In this document: piece after piece, positions 37,172-49,658 of the stretch | How positions within the stretch are numbered: position 1 is the stretch's first letter | How the letters are laid out: every line of letters starts with the position of its first letter | Assembly: GCF_001425265.1 (NCBI RefSeq) | Contig: NZ_LMEC01000011.1 | Location: 816,412-880,411, forward strand | Source of the DNA: Massilia sp. Root418 | GTDB lineage: Bacteria > Pseudomonadota > Gammaproteobacteria > Burkholderiales > Burkholderiaceae_D | DNA: 64,000 nucleotides | Reading direction: 5' to 3' | The notes under the pieces: generated by a model | Databases searched by the model: none | What the model was told of the DNA's origin: nothing | Seen by the model: the letters and a program-made list of their open reading frames with translations, nothing else | Program-made: the position numbers and the translations under genes

Positions 37172-37294
37172 ATGAAAACGCTGACTACCCTGATCCTCGC
37201 CACCCTCGTCCTGACCGGCTGCAACACCATTTCCGGCATCGGCAGGGATGTACAAAAGGTCGGCCAGGTCGTGACCGGCGCCGGCGGGAAATAA
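37172..37294 (+). CDS. Entericidin-like small lipoprotein
   Basis: A 40-residue lipoprotein with a short signal peptide and a lipobox (VLTGC, Cys17), followed by NTISGIGRDVQKVGQVV, the entericidin A/B motif. Entericidins are small membrane lipoproteins of the EcnAB type, one of which acts as a bacteriolytic toxin in enterobacteria; the function of single copies is unclear. It sits between leuC and leuD, an arrangement known from other Burkholderiales. Confidence 0.88.
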   Translation: MKTLTTLILATLVLTGCNTISGIGRDVQKVGQVVTGAGGK

Positions 37295-37351
37295 CAGCCG
37301 CATGCCGGCGCAGCGGGCACGCGCGCCGGTCTGCACTATGCAGAAATTATC

Positions 37352-37999
37352 ATGGAAAAATTTACGATCTACGAAGGACTGGTGGCCCCGCTTGACCGCG
37401 CCAACGTCGACACCGACGCCATCATCCCGAAGCAATTCCTGAAGTCCATCCACCGCACCGGCTTCGGCCCCAACCTGTTCGACGAGTGGCGCTACCTGGA
37501 CCACGGCGAACCCGGCATGGACAACAGCAAGCGGCCGCTGAACCCGGACTTCGTGCTGAACCAGCCGCGCTACCAGGGCGCCTCCATCCTGCTGGCGCGC
37601 AAGAACTTCGGCTGCGGCTCCTCGCGCGAACACGCGCCGTGGGCGCTGGACCAGTACGGCTTCCGCGCCATCATCGCGCCCAGCTTCGCCGACATCTTTT
37701 TCAACAACAGCTACAAAAGCGGCTTGCTGCCCATCGTCCTGAGCGAGCAACAGATCGATCATCTGTTCAATGAAGTCAAGGCCTTCCCCGGTTATCGCCT
37801 GGTGGTGGATCTTGAACAGCAGCGTATTTCCACCAGCGACGGCAGCGTCTCCTATCCCTTCGAGATCGACGCCTTCCGCAAATATTGCCTGATGAACGGA
37901 CTTGACGATATCGGCCTGACGCTGCGCCACGCAGACGACATCCGCGCCTTCGAAGAGCGTCATCTGGCGAACCAGCCCTGGCTGGCCAACGTCATTTAA
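37352..37999 (+). CDS. leuD: 3-isopropylmalate dehydratase small subunit
   Basis: A 215-residue LeuD, partner of LeuC in the leucine pathway. Family motifs are [14 protein letters not shown] (about 13-27), the [13 protein letters not shown] swivel segment and [13 protein letters not shown]. Length matches the family. It starts 57 bases after the entericidin gene and 9 bases before leuB. Confidence 0.97.
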   Translation: MEKFTIYEGLVAPLDRANVDTDAIIPKQFLKSIHRTGFGPNLFDEWRYLDHGEPGMDNSKRPLNPDFVLNQPRYQGASILLARKNFGCGSSREHAPWALDQYGFRAIIAPSFADIFFNNSYKSGLLPIVLSEQQIDHLFNEVKAFPGYRLVVDLEQQRISTSDGSVSYPFEIDAFRKYCLMNGLDDIGLTLRHADDIRAFEERHLANQPWLANVI

Positions 38000-38008
38000 G
38001 AACTCACC

Positions 38009-39082
<1,074 letters not shown>

Positions 39083-39099
39083 ACTCAAGGGAAAGCAAA

Positions 39100-40227
39100 A
39101 TGAAACTCGTAGGTCTGGTAGGTTGGCGCGGCATGGTCGGTTCGGTCCTGATGCAGCGCATGCAGGAAGAGGGCGATTTCGCCCACATCGAGCCGGTGTT
39201 TTTCACCACCTCCAACACCGGCGGCAAGGCCCCGGCGATGGCGAAGAATGAAACCGTGCTGAAGGACGCCACCAATATCGACGAACTGAAACGCTGCGAG
39301 ATCATCATCTCGTGCCAGGGCGGCGATTACACCTCGGACGTGTTCCCGAAACTGCGCGCGGCCGGCTGGAACGGCTACTGGATCGATGCGGCCTCCACGC
39401 TGCGCATGGAAAAAGACGCCGTCATCGTGCTCGACCCGGTCAACCTGAACGTCATCAAGGACGCCATGTCCAAGGGCGTGAAGAACTTCGTCGGCGGCAA
39501 CTGCACCGTGTCCTGCATGCTGATGGGCCTGGGCGGCCTGTTCAAGCACGACCTGGTGGAGTGGATGACCTCCATGACCTACCAGGCGGCATCGGGCGGC
39601 GGCGCGCAGCACATGCGCGAGCTGCTGACCCAGTTCGGCACCATCAACGCCGCCGTGCGTCCGCTGCTGGAAAACCCTGCCTCGGCCATCCTGGAGATCG
39701 ACCGCCAGGTGCTGGCCACCCAGCACGGCTACTCGGCCGACGAGATCAAGCAGTTCGGCGCCCCGCTGGCCGGCAACCTGATCCCGTGGATCGACAAGGA
39801 CCTGGGCAACGGCCAGTCCAAGGAAGAGTGGAAGGGCGGCGCCGAGACCAACAAGATCCTGGGCCGCGGCCTGGACTTCGGCAGCGCCCCGATCCCGGTC
39901 GATGGCCTGTGCGTGCGCATCGGCGCCATGCGCTGCCACTCGCAGGCGCTGACCATCAAGCTGAAGAAGGACGTGCCGCTCGATGAAGTGAACGACATCA
40001 TCGGCAGCGACAACCAGTGGGTGAAATTCGTGCCGAACACGCGCGAAGCGTCGGTGCGCGACCTGTCGCCTGCCGCCGTGACCGGCAGCCTGACCATCCC
40101 GGTGGGCCGCGTGCGCAAGATGAGCATGGGCGGCGAATACCTGTCCGCGTTCACTGTCGGCGACCAGCTGCTGTGGGGCGCGGCCGAACCGCTGCGCCGC
40201 ATGCTGCGCATCGTGCTCGACAAGTAA
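39100..40227 (+). CDS. asd: Aspartate-semialdehyde dehydrogenase
   Basis: A 375-residue Asd of the gram-negative type, which reduces aspartyl phosphate to aspartate semialdehyde for lysine, threonine, methionine and diaminopimelate synthesis. The catalytic Cys lies in GGNCTVSCM (near residue 135) and the NADP-binding [10 protein letters not shown] is at the N-terminus; the [10 protein letters not shown] block carries the catalytic His. It starts 17 bases after leuB, so it is probably in the leu operon, and a terminator follows. Confidence 0.97.
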   Translation: MKLVGLVGWRGMVGSVLMQRMQEEGDFAHIEPVFFTTSNTGGKAPAMAKNETVLKDATNIDELKRCEIIISCQGGDYTSDVFPKLRAAGWNGYWIDAASTLRMEKDAVIVLDPVNLNVIKDAMSKGVKNFVGGNCTVSCMLMGLGGLFKHDLVEWMTSMTYQAASGGGAQHMRELLTQFGTINAAVRPLLENPASAILEIDRQVLATQHGYSADEIKQFGAPLAGNLIPWIDKDLGNGQSKEEWKGGAETNKILGRGLDFGSAPIPVDGLCVRIGAMRCHSQALTIKLKKDVPLDEVNDIIGSDNQWVKFVPNTREASVRDLSPAAVTGSLTIPVGRVRKMSMGGEYLSAFTVGDQLLWGAAEPLRRMLRIVLDK

Positions 40228-40263
40228 AAACCGCATTCCCGCGTTGGCGGGCATGCCACCCCC

Positions 40264-40299
40264 AAAGGGCGATTTCATAGGGAAATCGCCCTTTTTTCT
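40264..40299 (+). terminator. Rho-independent terminator after asd
   Basis: AAGGGCGATTT and AAATCGCCCTT form an 11-bp stem with a short loop, followed by six T. It ends the leuC-asd transcript. Confidence 0.9.
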
Positions 40300-40430
40300 T
40301 GGCATCAAACTATGAATTCAGCACAGAGGTGACAGATGCGGCGGCAAAGCTTGCATGCTCTTGCCCATGGTGATATGTTGGTATATCTCGGAAAGCAACT
40401 TTTCCGCTCACCACACACGCCCACGCCACT

Positions 40431-43418
40431 ATGCATGTAAATCGCCGCTCCAAGACCGTCACGTTCGCGTTGAAAACACTCGCCAGCGCTGTTGCCTGTG
40501 CAGTGCTGCTGTCCCCGGCAGCCAACGCCGCCGGGCTGGGCAAGCTGACCGTGCTGTCGTCGCTGGGGCAGCCGCTGCGCGCCGAAATCGAGCTCACCGC
40601 CGTCACCCCGGAAGAAGCGTCCGGCCTGGCCGCCAAGCTGGCCCCGGCGGACGCCTTCCGCCTCGCCAATATCGAATTCAATCCGGCGCTGCTGTCGCTG
40701 CGCTTCGAGGTGGACCAGCGCAATGGCCGCCAGTTCATCCGCGTCAGCTCCACCCAGCCGGTGAACGAGCCCTTCGTGGACATGCTGCTCGAACTGAGCT
40801 GGACCGGCGGCCGCCTGGTGCGTGAATACACCTTCCTGCTGGACCCGGCCGAACTGCGCAGCACCCAGTCGGCCCAGGTGGCCGCGCCGGTGGACGTGCC
40901 AGGCCGCACCGCCGCCCAGGCTGGCGCTGGCGCCGCCCCGTCGGCCGCCGCGCTGGCCGCTGCCGCGCGGGCACAGGCACAGACCCAGGCGCCGGCGCCG
41001 CGCGCCGCCCCGGCCCCGCGCGAAGCGGCTGCCGACGGCGAGCGGGAATACCGCGTCAAGCAGGGCGACACGCTGGGCCGCATCGCCTCGCGCCTGAAGC
41101 CTGCCGACGTGTCGCTGGACATGATGCTGGTGGCGCTGTACCGCGCCAATCCGGAAGCCTTCATCGGCAACAATATGAACCGCCTGAAGTCGGGCCAGAT
41201 CCTGGCGGTGCCGGATTCGGACGCCATCAAGGGCGGCGCCAACGAGGGCGAAGCGCACGGCGTGGTGATCGCCCACGCGGCCGACTTCAACGCCTACCGC
41301 AGCAAGCTGGCCGGGCAGGTGTCGGCCAGCACGCCGGCCAAGGCGCCGGAGACCAGCCAGAGCGCGGCCGGCAAGATCACCGCCAAGGTGGAAGAGCGCC
41401 CGACCGCGGTCACCGAATCGAAAGACCAGCTGAAGCTGTCCAAGGCCACCGGCGCGCCGGCGGCGGGCAAGACCGCCGTGGCCGGCGAGGAAGACAAGAT
41501 CGCCCGCGAAAAACAGGTGGCCGAAGCCAATGCCCGGGTCAAGGAGCTGGAAAAGAACGTTGCCGACCTTGAAAAGCTGATGGCGGTAAAGAACAAGACC
41601 ATGGCCGAGAAGCAGCAGGCGGCCACCGCCCCGGCTGCCCAGCCCGCGGCTTCCGCGCCGGCAGTGGCGGCAGCCGGCGCCGCGCCGGCGCCGCAGGTGG
41701 CGCCGCCGCCCAAGGCCAAGCCGGCCGTGCCGGTGGCACCGCCGCCGATTGCCGAGCCGAGCGTGATGGACCTCATCATGGACAACATCCAGGCCATCGG
41801 CATTGCGCTGGCGGCCCTGCTGGGCGGCACCGGCTACATCCTGGCGCGCCGCCGCAAACAGGAACAGGCCGCCGCGCTGAGCAGGCCGGAAATCAGCGTG
41901 CTGGGCGACCCCGGTGCGCAGGCCCAGCCTTTGATCGCGGAAACCGGCGGCCAGAGCGTGGACACCAACAACAGCGTGTTCAATTCCAACTTCGCGCCGT
42001 CGGCCAGCCAGCTCGACACCAATGAGGTTGATCCGGTGGCGGAGGCGGACGTGTACATCGCTTACGGCCGCGATGCGCAGGCCGAGGAAATCCTGAAGGA
42101 AGCACTGCGCACCCATCCCGAGCGCCACCCTGTGCGCCTGAAACTGATGGAGATCTTCGCCAACCGCAAGGATGCGCGCTCCTTTGAAATGCAGGCCAGC
42201 GAGCTGTACGCCATGACCAAGGGCGAGGGCGACGACTGGGCGCAAGCCGCGTTGCTGGGCCAGTCCATCGATCCGCTCAATCCGCTGTATGCCAGCGCGT
42301 CCGGTTCCGGCATGGGCGCCGGCGCTGCGGCGGCAGCGGCCGGTGTGGCGGGTGTGGCAGGTACGGCCGGCGCGGCCTTCGCGTCCAGCGACGCGACCGC
42401 CGACGACTTCGCCAGCATGTTCGCCGAGCCGCCTGCGGCTGCGCCCGGCACCCAGGCGCCGTCCGCCGCCGATTTCAGCGGCCTGGACCTGGACCTGAGC
42501 CAGGACGCCGGCGCTACCGCCGCGCCAGCGCCGGCCCCCATTGAGCCGGTGGCCGAATCGAACCTGATGGACTTCGACCTGGACCGCGACGCCACCGCGT
42601 TGCCGTCCTTCGACGAACCGGCGGCCACCACCGCGCCGACGCCGGCCTCGGTGGCTGCCGCTACGGACGCCGACCACTTCCTGGACTTCGATCTGGGCGG
42701 CCTGAGCTTCGAGCCGGTGGCTGCCGCCACCGCCCCGGCCATCGAAATGCCGGCCCCGGCGGACGAGCCGGCCATCGTGGTCGAAGCGCTGGAACCGAAA
42801 ATGGAAGACAGCGCCGCCGAGCCGTTCGACTTCGCCTTCGACCTCGATCCGCCCGCCAAGGCAGCCCCGGCAGCCACGGCGCCGGCGGCAACGGACGGCG
42901 CTGCCGCCCCGGCCGCCCCGGCCGCGCTGTCGGCGGACGACTTCAGCATGGACTTCGGCCTGGACCTGCCCGCTTCCGCCAGCGCGCCAACGCCGCCACC
43001 GTCAGCGCAGCCGGACCCGCTGGCCGAGCTGGACATGATGGACTTCAAGCTGCCGGACGCCGCTGCGCCGACGCCGGCCCCGGCCAGCGCCGAGCTGTCC
43101 ATGGACGACTTCGACATCCCCGACCTGGCCAATGCCACGGCCACGCCGGCGCCGGCTCCGGCGCCGGCCGCGCCCGAGTTCGACCTGTCCGGCATCGACC
43201 TGGACCTGCTGGGCAGCGCCGCCGCCAAGAGCCCGGCAGGCGGCGACGACGACATGTCGGCCATGCATATGGAGATGGACACCAAGCTGGACCTGGCCAT
43301 CGCCTACCAGGAAATCGGCGACAAGGAGGGCGCGCGCGAGCTGCTGGATGAAGTCATCCGCGGCGGCAGCGACGACCAGGTGTCGCGCGCCACCTCCATG
43401 CGCGCCTTGCTGGGCTAA
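40431..43418 (+). CDS. fimV: FimV-type motility/type IV pilus assembly protein
   Basis: A 995-residue FimV/HubP-family protein. A signal peptide (cleavage after ANA33) is followed by the FimV N-terminal domain (about 34-145), an Ala-rich linker, a LysM peptidoglycan-binding domain (about 205-265), a coiled coil, one membrane helix (about 447-473), and a long acidic Ala/Pro-rich cytoplasmic region. The conserved C-terminal FimV domain (TKLDLAIAYQEIGDKEGARE) closes it. FimV proteins organise the cell pole and aid type IV pilus function. The asd-fimV-truA order is standard in this group. Confidence 0.93.
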   Translation: MHVNRRSKTVTFALKTLASAVACAVLLSPAANAAGLGKLTVLSSLGQPLRAEIELTAVTPEEASGLAAKLAPADAFRLANIEFNPALLSLRFEVDQRNGRQFIRVSSTQPVNEPFVDMLLELSWTGGRLVREYTFLLDPAELRSTQSAQVAAPVDVPGRTAAQAGAGAAPSAAALAAAARAQAQTQAPAPRAAPAPREAAADGEREYRVKQGDTLGRIASRLKPADVSLDMMLVALYRANPEAFIGNNMNRLKSGQILAVPDSDAIKGGANEGEAHGVVIAHAADFNAYRSKLAGQVSASTPAKAPETSQSAAGKITAKVEERPTAVTESKDQLKLSKATGAPAAGKTAVAGEEDKIAREKQVAEANARVKELEKNVADLEKLMAVKNKTMAEKQQAATAPAAQPAASAPAVAAAGAAPAPQVAPPPKAKPAVPVAPPPIAEPSVMDLIMDNIQAIGIALAALLGGTGYILARRRKQEQAAALSRPEISVLGDPGAQAQPLIAETGGQSVDTNNSVFNSNFAPSASQLDTNEVDPVAEADVYIAYGRDAQAEEILKEALRTHPERHPVRLKLMEIFANRKDARSFEMQASELYAMTKGEGDDWAQAALLGQSIDPLNPLYASASGSGMGAGAAAAAAGVAGVAGTAGAAFASSDATADDFASMFAEPPAAAPGTQAPSAADFSGLDLDLSQDAGATAAPAPAPIEPVAESNLMDFDLDRDATALPSFDEPAATTAPTPASVAAATDADHFLDFDLGGLSFEPVAAATAPAIEMPAPADEPAIVVEALEPKMEDSAAEPFDFAFDLDPPAKAAPAATAPAATDGAAAPAAPAALSADDFSMDFGLDLPASASAPTPPPSAQPDPLAELDMMDFKLPDAAAPTPAPASAELSMDDFDIPDLANATATPAPAPAPAAPEFDLSGIDLDLLGSAAAKSPAGGDDDMSAMHMEMDTKLDLAIAYQEIGDKEGARELLDEVIRGGSDDQVSRATSMRALLG

Positions 43419-43456
43419 GGCGGCCGGCCCGCACGGCCGGCCGTGGCCCCGGCGGG

Positions 43457-43462
43457 TATAAT
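43457..43462 (+). promoter_or_regulatory. -10 element upstream of truA
   Basis: A perfect TATAAT lies 32 bases before the chosen truA start. No clear -35 hexamer is seen at the right distance. Its position argues against translation starts further upstream. Confidence 0.5.
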
Positions 43463-43493
43463 GCGCCGAGGCACACAACATACAGAGCAGCAA

Positions 43494-44348
43494 TTGAAAC
43501 GCATCGCATTAGGAGTCCAGTACGACGGCACCGCCTGGCAAGGCTACCAGACCCAACCCGGCGGCAACACCGTGCAGGACCAGCTGGAAAAGGCGATCGA
43601 ACGGTTCGCCACCGTGCCGCTGGCCACCACCTGCGCCGGCCGTACCGACGCCGGCGTGCACGCGCTGGGCCAGGTGGTGCACTTCGATACCGATCTGAAC
43701 CGTGAAATGCACGCCTGGGTGCGCGGCATCAACGCCTTCCTGCCGGAGTCCATCGGCGTGCGCTGGGCCAAGCAATTGCACGAGGTGGTGCCCTACGATC
43801 CCGCCGCAGCCGGATACGACGGGCAGGGCGGCGCGCCGCTGCACACCGCGCAAGACTTCCATGCCCGCTTCAGCGCCCGTTCCCGCACCTACCATTACTT
43901 GCTGCACAACCACCAGGTGCGCTCGCCGCTGCTGGCCGGCCGCGCCGGCTTTACGCACCGGCCGCTGGACGTGGAACGCATGCGCGCCGCCGTGCCCGCG
44001 CTGATCGGCGAACACGACTTCACCACTTTCCGCGCCGCGCACTGCCAGGCCAGGACGCCGGTCAAGCAGATGCACGAGATCCGCATCGAGCGGCATGGCG
44101 ACCTGGTCGTGTTCACCCTGCGCGCCAGCGCCTTCCTGCACCACATGGTGCGCAACCTGGTCGGCTCGCTGGTCTACATCGGCGCCGGGCGTGAAGAACC
44201 CGAATGGCTGGGCCAGCTGCTGGCCATGAAGGACCGCTCGAAAGCGGCCCCCACCTTCATGCCGGACGGCTTGTACCTGGCCGACATCGAATACGATGAC
44301 AAGTGGGGGCTGCCGCAGGAAAGCGCGCGGCCGCTGCCGTGGTTCTAG
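43494..44348 (+). CDS. truA: tRNA pseudouridine(38-40) synthase TruA
   Basis: A 284-residue TruA, which converts U38-U40 of tRNA anticodon stems to pseudouridine. The catalytic Asp is in [14 protein letters not shown]; other family blocks are RSRTYHYLL and [11 protein letters not shown]. The TTG at 43494 is proposed as start because it gives the usual [12 protein letters not shown]-terminus; in-frame ATG or GTG codons further upstream lie at or before the TATAAT promoter element. REP-like repeats follow the stop. Confidence 0.92.
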   Translation: MKRIALGVQYDGTAWQGYQTQPGGNTVQDQLEKAIERFATVPLATTCAGRTDAGVHALGQVVHFDTDLNREMHAWVRGINAFLPESIGVRWAKQLHEVVPYDPAAAGYDGQGGAPLHTAQDFHARFSARSRTYHYLLHNHQVRSPLLAGRAGFTHRPLDVERMRAAVPALIGEHDFTTFRAAHCQARTPVKQMHEIRIERHGDLVVFTLRASAFLHHMVRNLVGSLVYIGAGREEPEWLGQLLAMKDRSKAAPTFMPDGLYLADIEYDDKWGLPQESARPLPWF

Positions 44349-44349
44349 C

Positions 44350-44440
44350 GGCGGGTGACGTGCTGCGCACTAACCCGCCCTACGCGCCCGGCGCCGCCCC
44401 GACCGTAGGGCGGGTTAGGCGCGATGCGCCGTAACCCGCC
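44350..44440. repeat. REP-like GC-rich palindromic repeats (two units)
   Basis: Two units in opposite orientation, 44350-44384 and 44405-44440, built on GTAGGGCGGGTTAG ... GTAACCCGCC. The same motif returns at 46391-46423 and 48238-48321. The units are imperfect hairpins. Confidence 0.8.
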
Positions 44441-44470
44441 AAGAGCCGCCGACAACATAAGGACATTGCC

Positions 44471-45146
44471 ATGCACCGCACCCGCATCAAGATCTGCGGC
44501 CTGACCCGCGAAGAAGACCTGGCCGCAGTCGTGGCCGCCGGGGCCGACGCAGCCGGCTTCGTGTTCTACGACAAGAGCCCGCGCTACGTCACGCCGCAGC
44601 GCGCCGCCGAACTGATCGCGGGGCTGCCGCCCTTCATCACCGCCACCGGCCTGTTCGTCAACGCCACGCCGGAGCAGGTGGCCGAGACGGTGCGCATCGC
44701 CCCGGTGGGCCTGCTGCAATTCCACGGCGACGAGACAGCCGCGCAGTGCGCCGCCGCCGCCGAACTGGCCAACCGTCCTTATTTGCGGGTATTTCGCGTC
44801 AAACCCGACACCAGGCCGGACGATTTGCTAGAATACGAAACACAATGCCGTGCATCCAGCAGGCTGTTCTCGGGCCTCTTGCTCGATACCTGGGTGGATG
44901 CCTACGGCGGCGCAGGAAAGGTTTTCGATTGGTCACTCGTTCCAAAAGATCTCGCGCATCGGGCCGTTTTGAGTGGTGGCTTGAGCGTACTCAACGCGAC
45001 TGGCGCGGTGGCTCAGCTACGCCCCTACGCGGTTGACATCAGCAGTGGTGTCGAAGCGTCCAAGGGCATGAAAGACGCCCACAAGATCGCCGCCTTCGTG
45101 CGCGCGGTCCGTGCGGCCGATGCCACCTTTGAGAGAGATCCGCACC

Positions 45147-45166
<20 letters not shown>
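44471..45166 (+). CDS. trpF: Phosphoribosylanthranilate isomerase
   Basis: A 231-residue TrpF, a TIM barrel that performs the Amadori rearrangement in tryptophan synthesis. The catalytic Cys is in [10 protein letters not shown] near the N-terminus, and the catalytic Asp and phosphate-binding loop are in [11 protein letters not shown] and [11 protein letters not shown]. The last third of the gene has slightly less GC-biased codons than its surroundings. It overlaps the proposed trpB start by 20 bases, indicating coupling. Confidence 0.95.
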
Positions 45167-46382
<1,216 letters not shown>

Positions 46383-46390
46383 GCCCTGTC

Positions 46391-46423
46391 GGCGGGTTAC
46401 GGCTACGCCTAACCCGCCCTACG
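46391..46423. repeat. REP-like repeat between trpB and trpA
   Basis: GGCGGGTTACGG-CTACG-CCTAACCCGCC followed by CTACG, an imperfect hairpin of the same family as at 44350 and 48238. Confidence 0.8.
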
Positions 46424-46450
46424 CACTCTTCACTTTATAAGGAAACTGAT

Positions 46451-47248
46451 ATGTCCCGTATTGCACCGGCTTTCGCTGCCCTGAAAGAACAGAAAAAAAC
46501 CGCCCTGGTCACCTTTATCACCGCAGGCGACCCCGGCCCCGATGAAACCGTGCCGCTGATGCACGCCCTGGTGGCGGGCGGCGCCGACATCCTGGAGCTC
46601 GGGGTGCCGTTCTCCGACCCCATGGCAGAAGGCCCCGTCATCCAGCGCGCCTGCGAGCGCGCGCTGGCTTTCGGCGTCGGCATCCGCGACTGCTTCAACT
46701 ACGTGCGCGAGTTCCGCCAGACCAACCAGACCACGCCGGTGGTGCTGATGGGCTACGCCAACCCGATCGAGCGCATCGGCCAGCAAGCCTTCATCGCCTC
46801 CGCGCTGGAGGCGGGCGCGGACGGCGCCATCGTGGTCGACTATCCGCCGGAAGAGTGCGAGGACTTTTCCGCACAGATGCGCGCGGCGGGCCTGGACCTG
46901 ATCTTCCTGCTGGCGCCCACCTCGACCGAGGAGCGCATCGCCCAGGTGGCCAAGGTGGGCGGCGGCTTCAGCTATTACGTGTCGCTCAAGGGCGTGACCG
47001 GCGCCGGCAATATCGACACCGTGGAAGTGGCCGAACGCCTGAAAGGCATCCGCAGGCATGTGCAGCTGCCGATCGGCGTCGGCTTCGGCATCCGCGATGG
47101 CGCCACCGCCAGGGCCGTGGCCGAGGTGGCGGACGCGGTGGTGATCGGCAGCCGCATCATCCAGGAGATCGAGAACGCGCCGGCAGGCGGCGCGGCGGCG
47201 GCCGTGCAGGCTTTCGTTGCGGGCATCCGCACCGCGCTGGACGCCTGA
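46451..47248 (+). CDS. trpA: Tryptophan synthase alpha subunit
   Basis: A 265-residue TrpA, which cleaves indole-3-glycerol phosphate and channels indole to TrpB. Catalytic Glu49 is present in [12 protein letters not shown]. The second acid, Asp60 in E. coli (in ADGP), is Glu60 here (AEGP). The phosphate-binding [10 protein letters not shown] and [10 protein letters not shown] segments are intact. Length is normal. It follows trpB after a 68-base gap with a REP-like repeat. Confidence 0.96.
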   Translation: MSRIAPAFAALKEQKKTALVTFITAGDPGPDETVPLMHALVAGGADILELGVPFSDPMAEGPVIQRACERALAFGVGIRDCFNYVREFRQTNQTTPVVLMGYANPIERIGQQAFIASALEAGADGAIVVDYPPEECEDFSAQMRAAGLDLIFLLAPTSTEERIAQVAKVGGGFSYYVSLKGVTGAGNIDTVEVAERLKGIRRHVQLPIGVGFGIRDGATARAVAEVADAVVIGSRIIQEIENAPAGGAAAAVQAFVAGIRTALDA

Positions 47249-47349
47249 AAATCTCACGATCGTGCGTAAAGTTGTCCGAGTGTAAAGTTCGACAGTGGCG
47301 GCTAAAACGGCTACACTGCCGCCACTGAATTGTGCATTAGGAGAAATTT

Positions 47350-48222
47350 ATGAGCTGGTTGGAAAAATTGCTGCCACCGCGCATCCAGCGTTCCGAAGCT
47401 GCCGCACGCAAGACCATGCCCGAGGGCCTGTGGGTGAAATGCCCGTCCTGCGAAGCCGTTTTGTACCGTACCGACCTGGAATCGAACCTGCACGTTTGCC
47501 CCAAGTGCGACCACCACATGCGCATCCGCGCGCGCGAGCGCCTGGACGGCTTGCTGGACGCGGGCGGCCGTTATGAAATCGGCCAGGAAACGCTGCCGGT
47601 CGATACGCTGAAGTTCAAGGACAGCAAGAAATATCCTGACCGCCTGAAGCAGGCCATGGAAGCGACCGGCGAGACCGACGCGCTGATCGTCATGGGCGGC
47701 GCCATCATGAGCCTGCCGGTTGTGGTGGCGTGCTTCGAGTTCGAGTTCATGGGCGGCTCCATGGGTTCCGTGGTCGGCGAGCGCTTTGCGCGCGGCGCCC
47801 AGGTGGCCCTGGAACAGAAAGTGCCGTTCATTTGCATTACCGCCACCGGCGGCGCGCGCATGCAGGAAGGCTTGCTGTCGCTGATGCAGATGGCGAAAAC
47901 CACCTCCATGCTGACCAAGCTGTCCGAGAAGAAGCTGCCGTTCATCTCGGTGCTGACCGATCCGACCATGGGCGGCGTGTCCGCTTCCTTCGCCTTCATG
48001 GGCGACGTGGTGATTGCCGAACCGAAGGCGCTGATCGGCTTTGCCGGCCCGCGCGTGATCGAGAACACCGTGCGCGAGAAGCTGCCGGAAGGCTTCCAGC
48101 GCGCCGAGTTCCTGGTGCAGAAGGGCGCCGTCGACATGATCGTCGACCGCCGCAAGATGCGCGAAGAAATCGCCCGCCTGCTGGCGCTGCTGCAAAGCCA
48201 GGCTGTCGAAGTTCTGGCTTAA
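47350..48222 (+). CDS. accD: Acetyl-CoA carboxylase carboxyltransferase beta subunit
   Basis: A 290-residue AccD, part of the enzyme that makes malonyl-CoA for fatty acid synthesis. The N-terminal zinc finger is complete (CPSC at about residues 34-37 and CPKC about 19 residues later), and the crotonase-fold core contains [13 protein letters not shown] and [17 protein letters not shown] precedes the ATG. The accD-folC order is usual in this group. Confidence 0.97.
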   Translation: MSWLEKLLPPRIQRSEAAARKTMPEGLWVKCPSCEAVLYRTDLESNLHVCPKCDHHMRIRARERLDGLLDAGGRYEIGQETLPVDTLKFKDSKKYPDRLKQAMEATGETDALIVMGGAIMSLPVVVACFEFEFMGGSMGSVVGERFARGAQVALEQKVPFICITATGGARMQEGLLSLMQMAKTTSMLTKLSEKKLPFISVLTDPTMGGVSASFAFMGDVVIAEPKALIGFAGPRVIENTVREKLPEGFQRAEFLVQKGAVDMIVDRRKMREEIARLLALLQSQAVEVLA

Positions 48223-48237
48223 GAAGTGATGTTTTAT

Positions 48238-48321
48238 CGTAGGGCGGGTTAGGCCATGCCGTAACCCGCCATGCGTCCCGGCGACGCTGGCGGGTTACGC
48301 TACCGCTAACCCGCCCTACGC
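48238..48321. repeat. REP-like repeats between accD and folC (two units)
   Basis: Two inverted units (about 48239-48270 and 48289-48321) with the GTAGGGCGGGTTAG ... GTAACCCGCC theme. They fill most of the accD-folC gap. Confidence 0.8.
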
Positions 48322-48346
48322 AATTGCCCTGCTGGATTCCCTCCCG

Positions 48347-49636
48347 ATGTCTACTCTCCCGACTACTCTGCCCGCATGGCTGGCGCTGATCGAATCGCGC
48401 CACGCCGTCACTGAAATCAACATGGGCCTTGACCGCGTGCGCGCGGTCAAGGAACGCATGGCGCTGGCCTTCAGCTGCCCGGTCATCATGGTGGCCGGCA
48501 CCAACGGCAAGGGTTCCACCTGCGCCATGCTGGAATCGATCCTGCTGCGCGCCGGCTACAAGACGGGCTTGTACATCAAGCCGCACTTCCTGGACTTCAA
48601 CGAGCGCGCGCGCGTGAACGGCGACCTGGCCAGCGACGAAGCGCTGGTGGCCAGCTTCAACGTGGTGGAAGCGGCGCGCGGCGAGACCATGCTGACCTAT
48701 TTCGAGTTCACCACCCTGGCCATCATGCACTTGATGGCCAACGCGGGGCTGGACGTGGCGATCCTGGAAGTGGGCCTGGGCGGCCGCCTGGATGCGGTCA
48801 ATGTGATCGACGCCGACGTCTCCATCGTCACCAGCGTGGACATCGACCACACCGATTACCTGGGCGATAACCGCGAGCAGATCGGCTATGAGAAGGCCGG
48901 CATTTTCCGCTCTGGCAAGCCGGCCATCTGCAGCGACCCGGTGCCGCCCAAGTCGCTGATCGACTACGCCGAGGGCATCGGCGCCGACCTGTGGCTGATG
49001 GGCCGCGACTTCAATTATTCCGGCGACAAGCAGCAGTGGAACTACGGCGGCCGCGCGCAGCGCCGCAATTCGCTGGCTTACCCCAGCCTGCGCGGCGCCA
49101 ACCAGCTGCTGAACGCGTCGGCCGTGCTGGCCGCGCTGGAGGCGCTGAAGCTGGAACTGCCGGTGGGCGCGCAGGAGGTGCGCACCGGCCTGGTGACGGT
49201 GGAATTGCCGGGCCGCTTCCAGGTCTTGCCAGGCCGCCCGACCGTGATTCTGGACGTGGCGCACAATCCCCACGCTGCCTCGGCGCTGAACCAGAACCTG
49301 GGCAATATGGGTTACCACCCCTACACCTTCGCCGTGTTCGGTTCCATGCACGACAAGGACATCGACGGCGTGATCAAGGCCATGTCCGAGCACGTGGACC
49401 ACTGGTGCCTGACCACGCTGCCTTCGCCGCGTTCGGCCAGCGGTTCGGAACTGGCGGCCAAGGTCCAGCTGATCCAGGAAGACCGGCCCGAACGCACCGT
49501 GCATATATTCGACGATCCGGCACAAGCTTTTGCAAATGCGATGAGTCGTGCCAGCGAGAATGATAGAATTGTGGTCTTCGGATCTTTCCTGACCGTTGCC
49601 GGCGTCATGGCAGCGCGAAAATCCGCACTTCACTGA
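48347..49636 (+). CDS. folC: Bifunctional dihydrofolate/folylpolyglutamate synthase
   Basis: A 429-residue FolC, which adds glutamate to dihydropteroate and to reduced folates. The ATP-binding loop GTNGKGSTCAMLE is present near residue 50, followed by the KPHFLDFNERARVNG segment, the TYFEFTTLAIM block and the C-terminal ligase domain with LDVAHNPHAA. It is followed 22 bases later by dedD, the standard arrangement. Confidence 0.96.
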   Translation: MSTLPTTLPAWLALIESRHAVTEINMGLDRVRAVKERMALAFSCPVIMVAGTNGKGSTCAMLESILLRAGYKTGLYIKPHFLDFNERARVNGDLASDEALVASFNVVEAARGETMLTYFEFTTLAIMHLMANAGLDVAILEVGLGGRLDAVNVIDADVSIVTSVDIDHTDYLGDNREQIGYEKAGIFRSGKPAICSDPVPPKSLIDYAEGIGADLWLMGRDFNYSGDKQQWNYGGRAQRRNSLAYPSLRGANQLLNASAVLAALEALKLELPVGAQEVRTGLVTVELPGRFQVLPGRPTVILDVAHNPHAASALNQNLGNMGYHPYTFAVFGSMHDKDIDGVIKAMSEHVDHWCLTTLPSPRSASGSELAAKVQLIQEDRPERTVHIFDDPAQAFANAMSRASENDRIVVFGSFLTVAGVMAARKSALH

Positions 49637-49658
49637 CATCACCGATTGAAAATCACGC

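Noticed and set aside
41640..43200. Ala/Pro-rich tandem-looking sequence in fimV as a possible DNA repeat array
   Set aside because: The repetition comes from low-complexity protein coding (Ala, Pro, Asp codons), as is usual in FimV, and not from exact DNA repeats.
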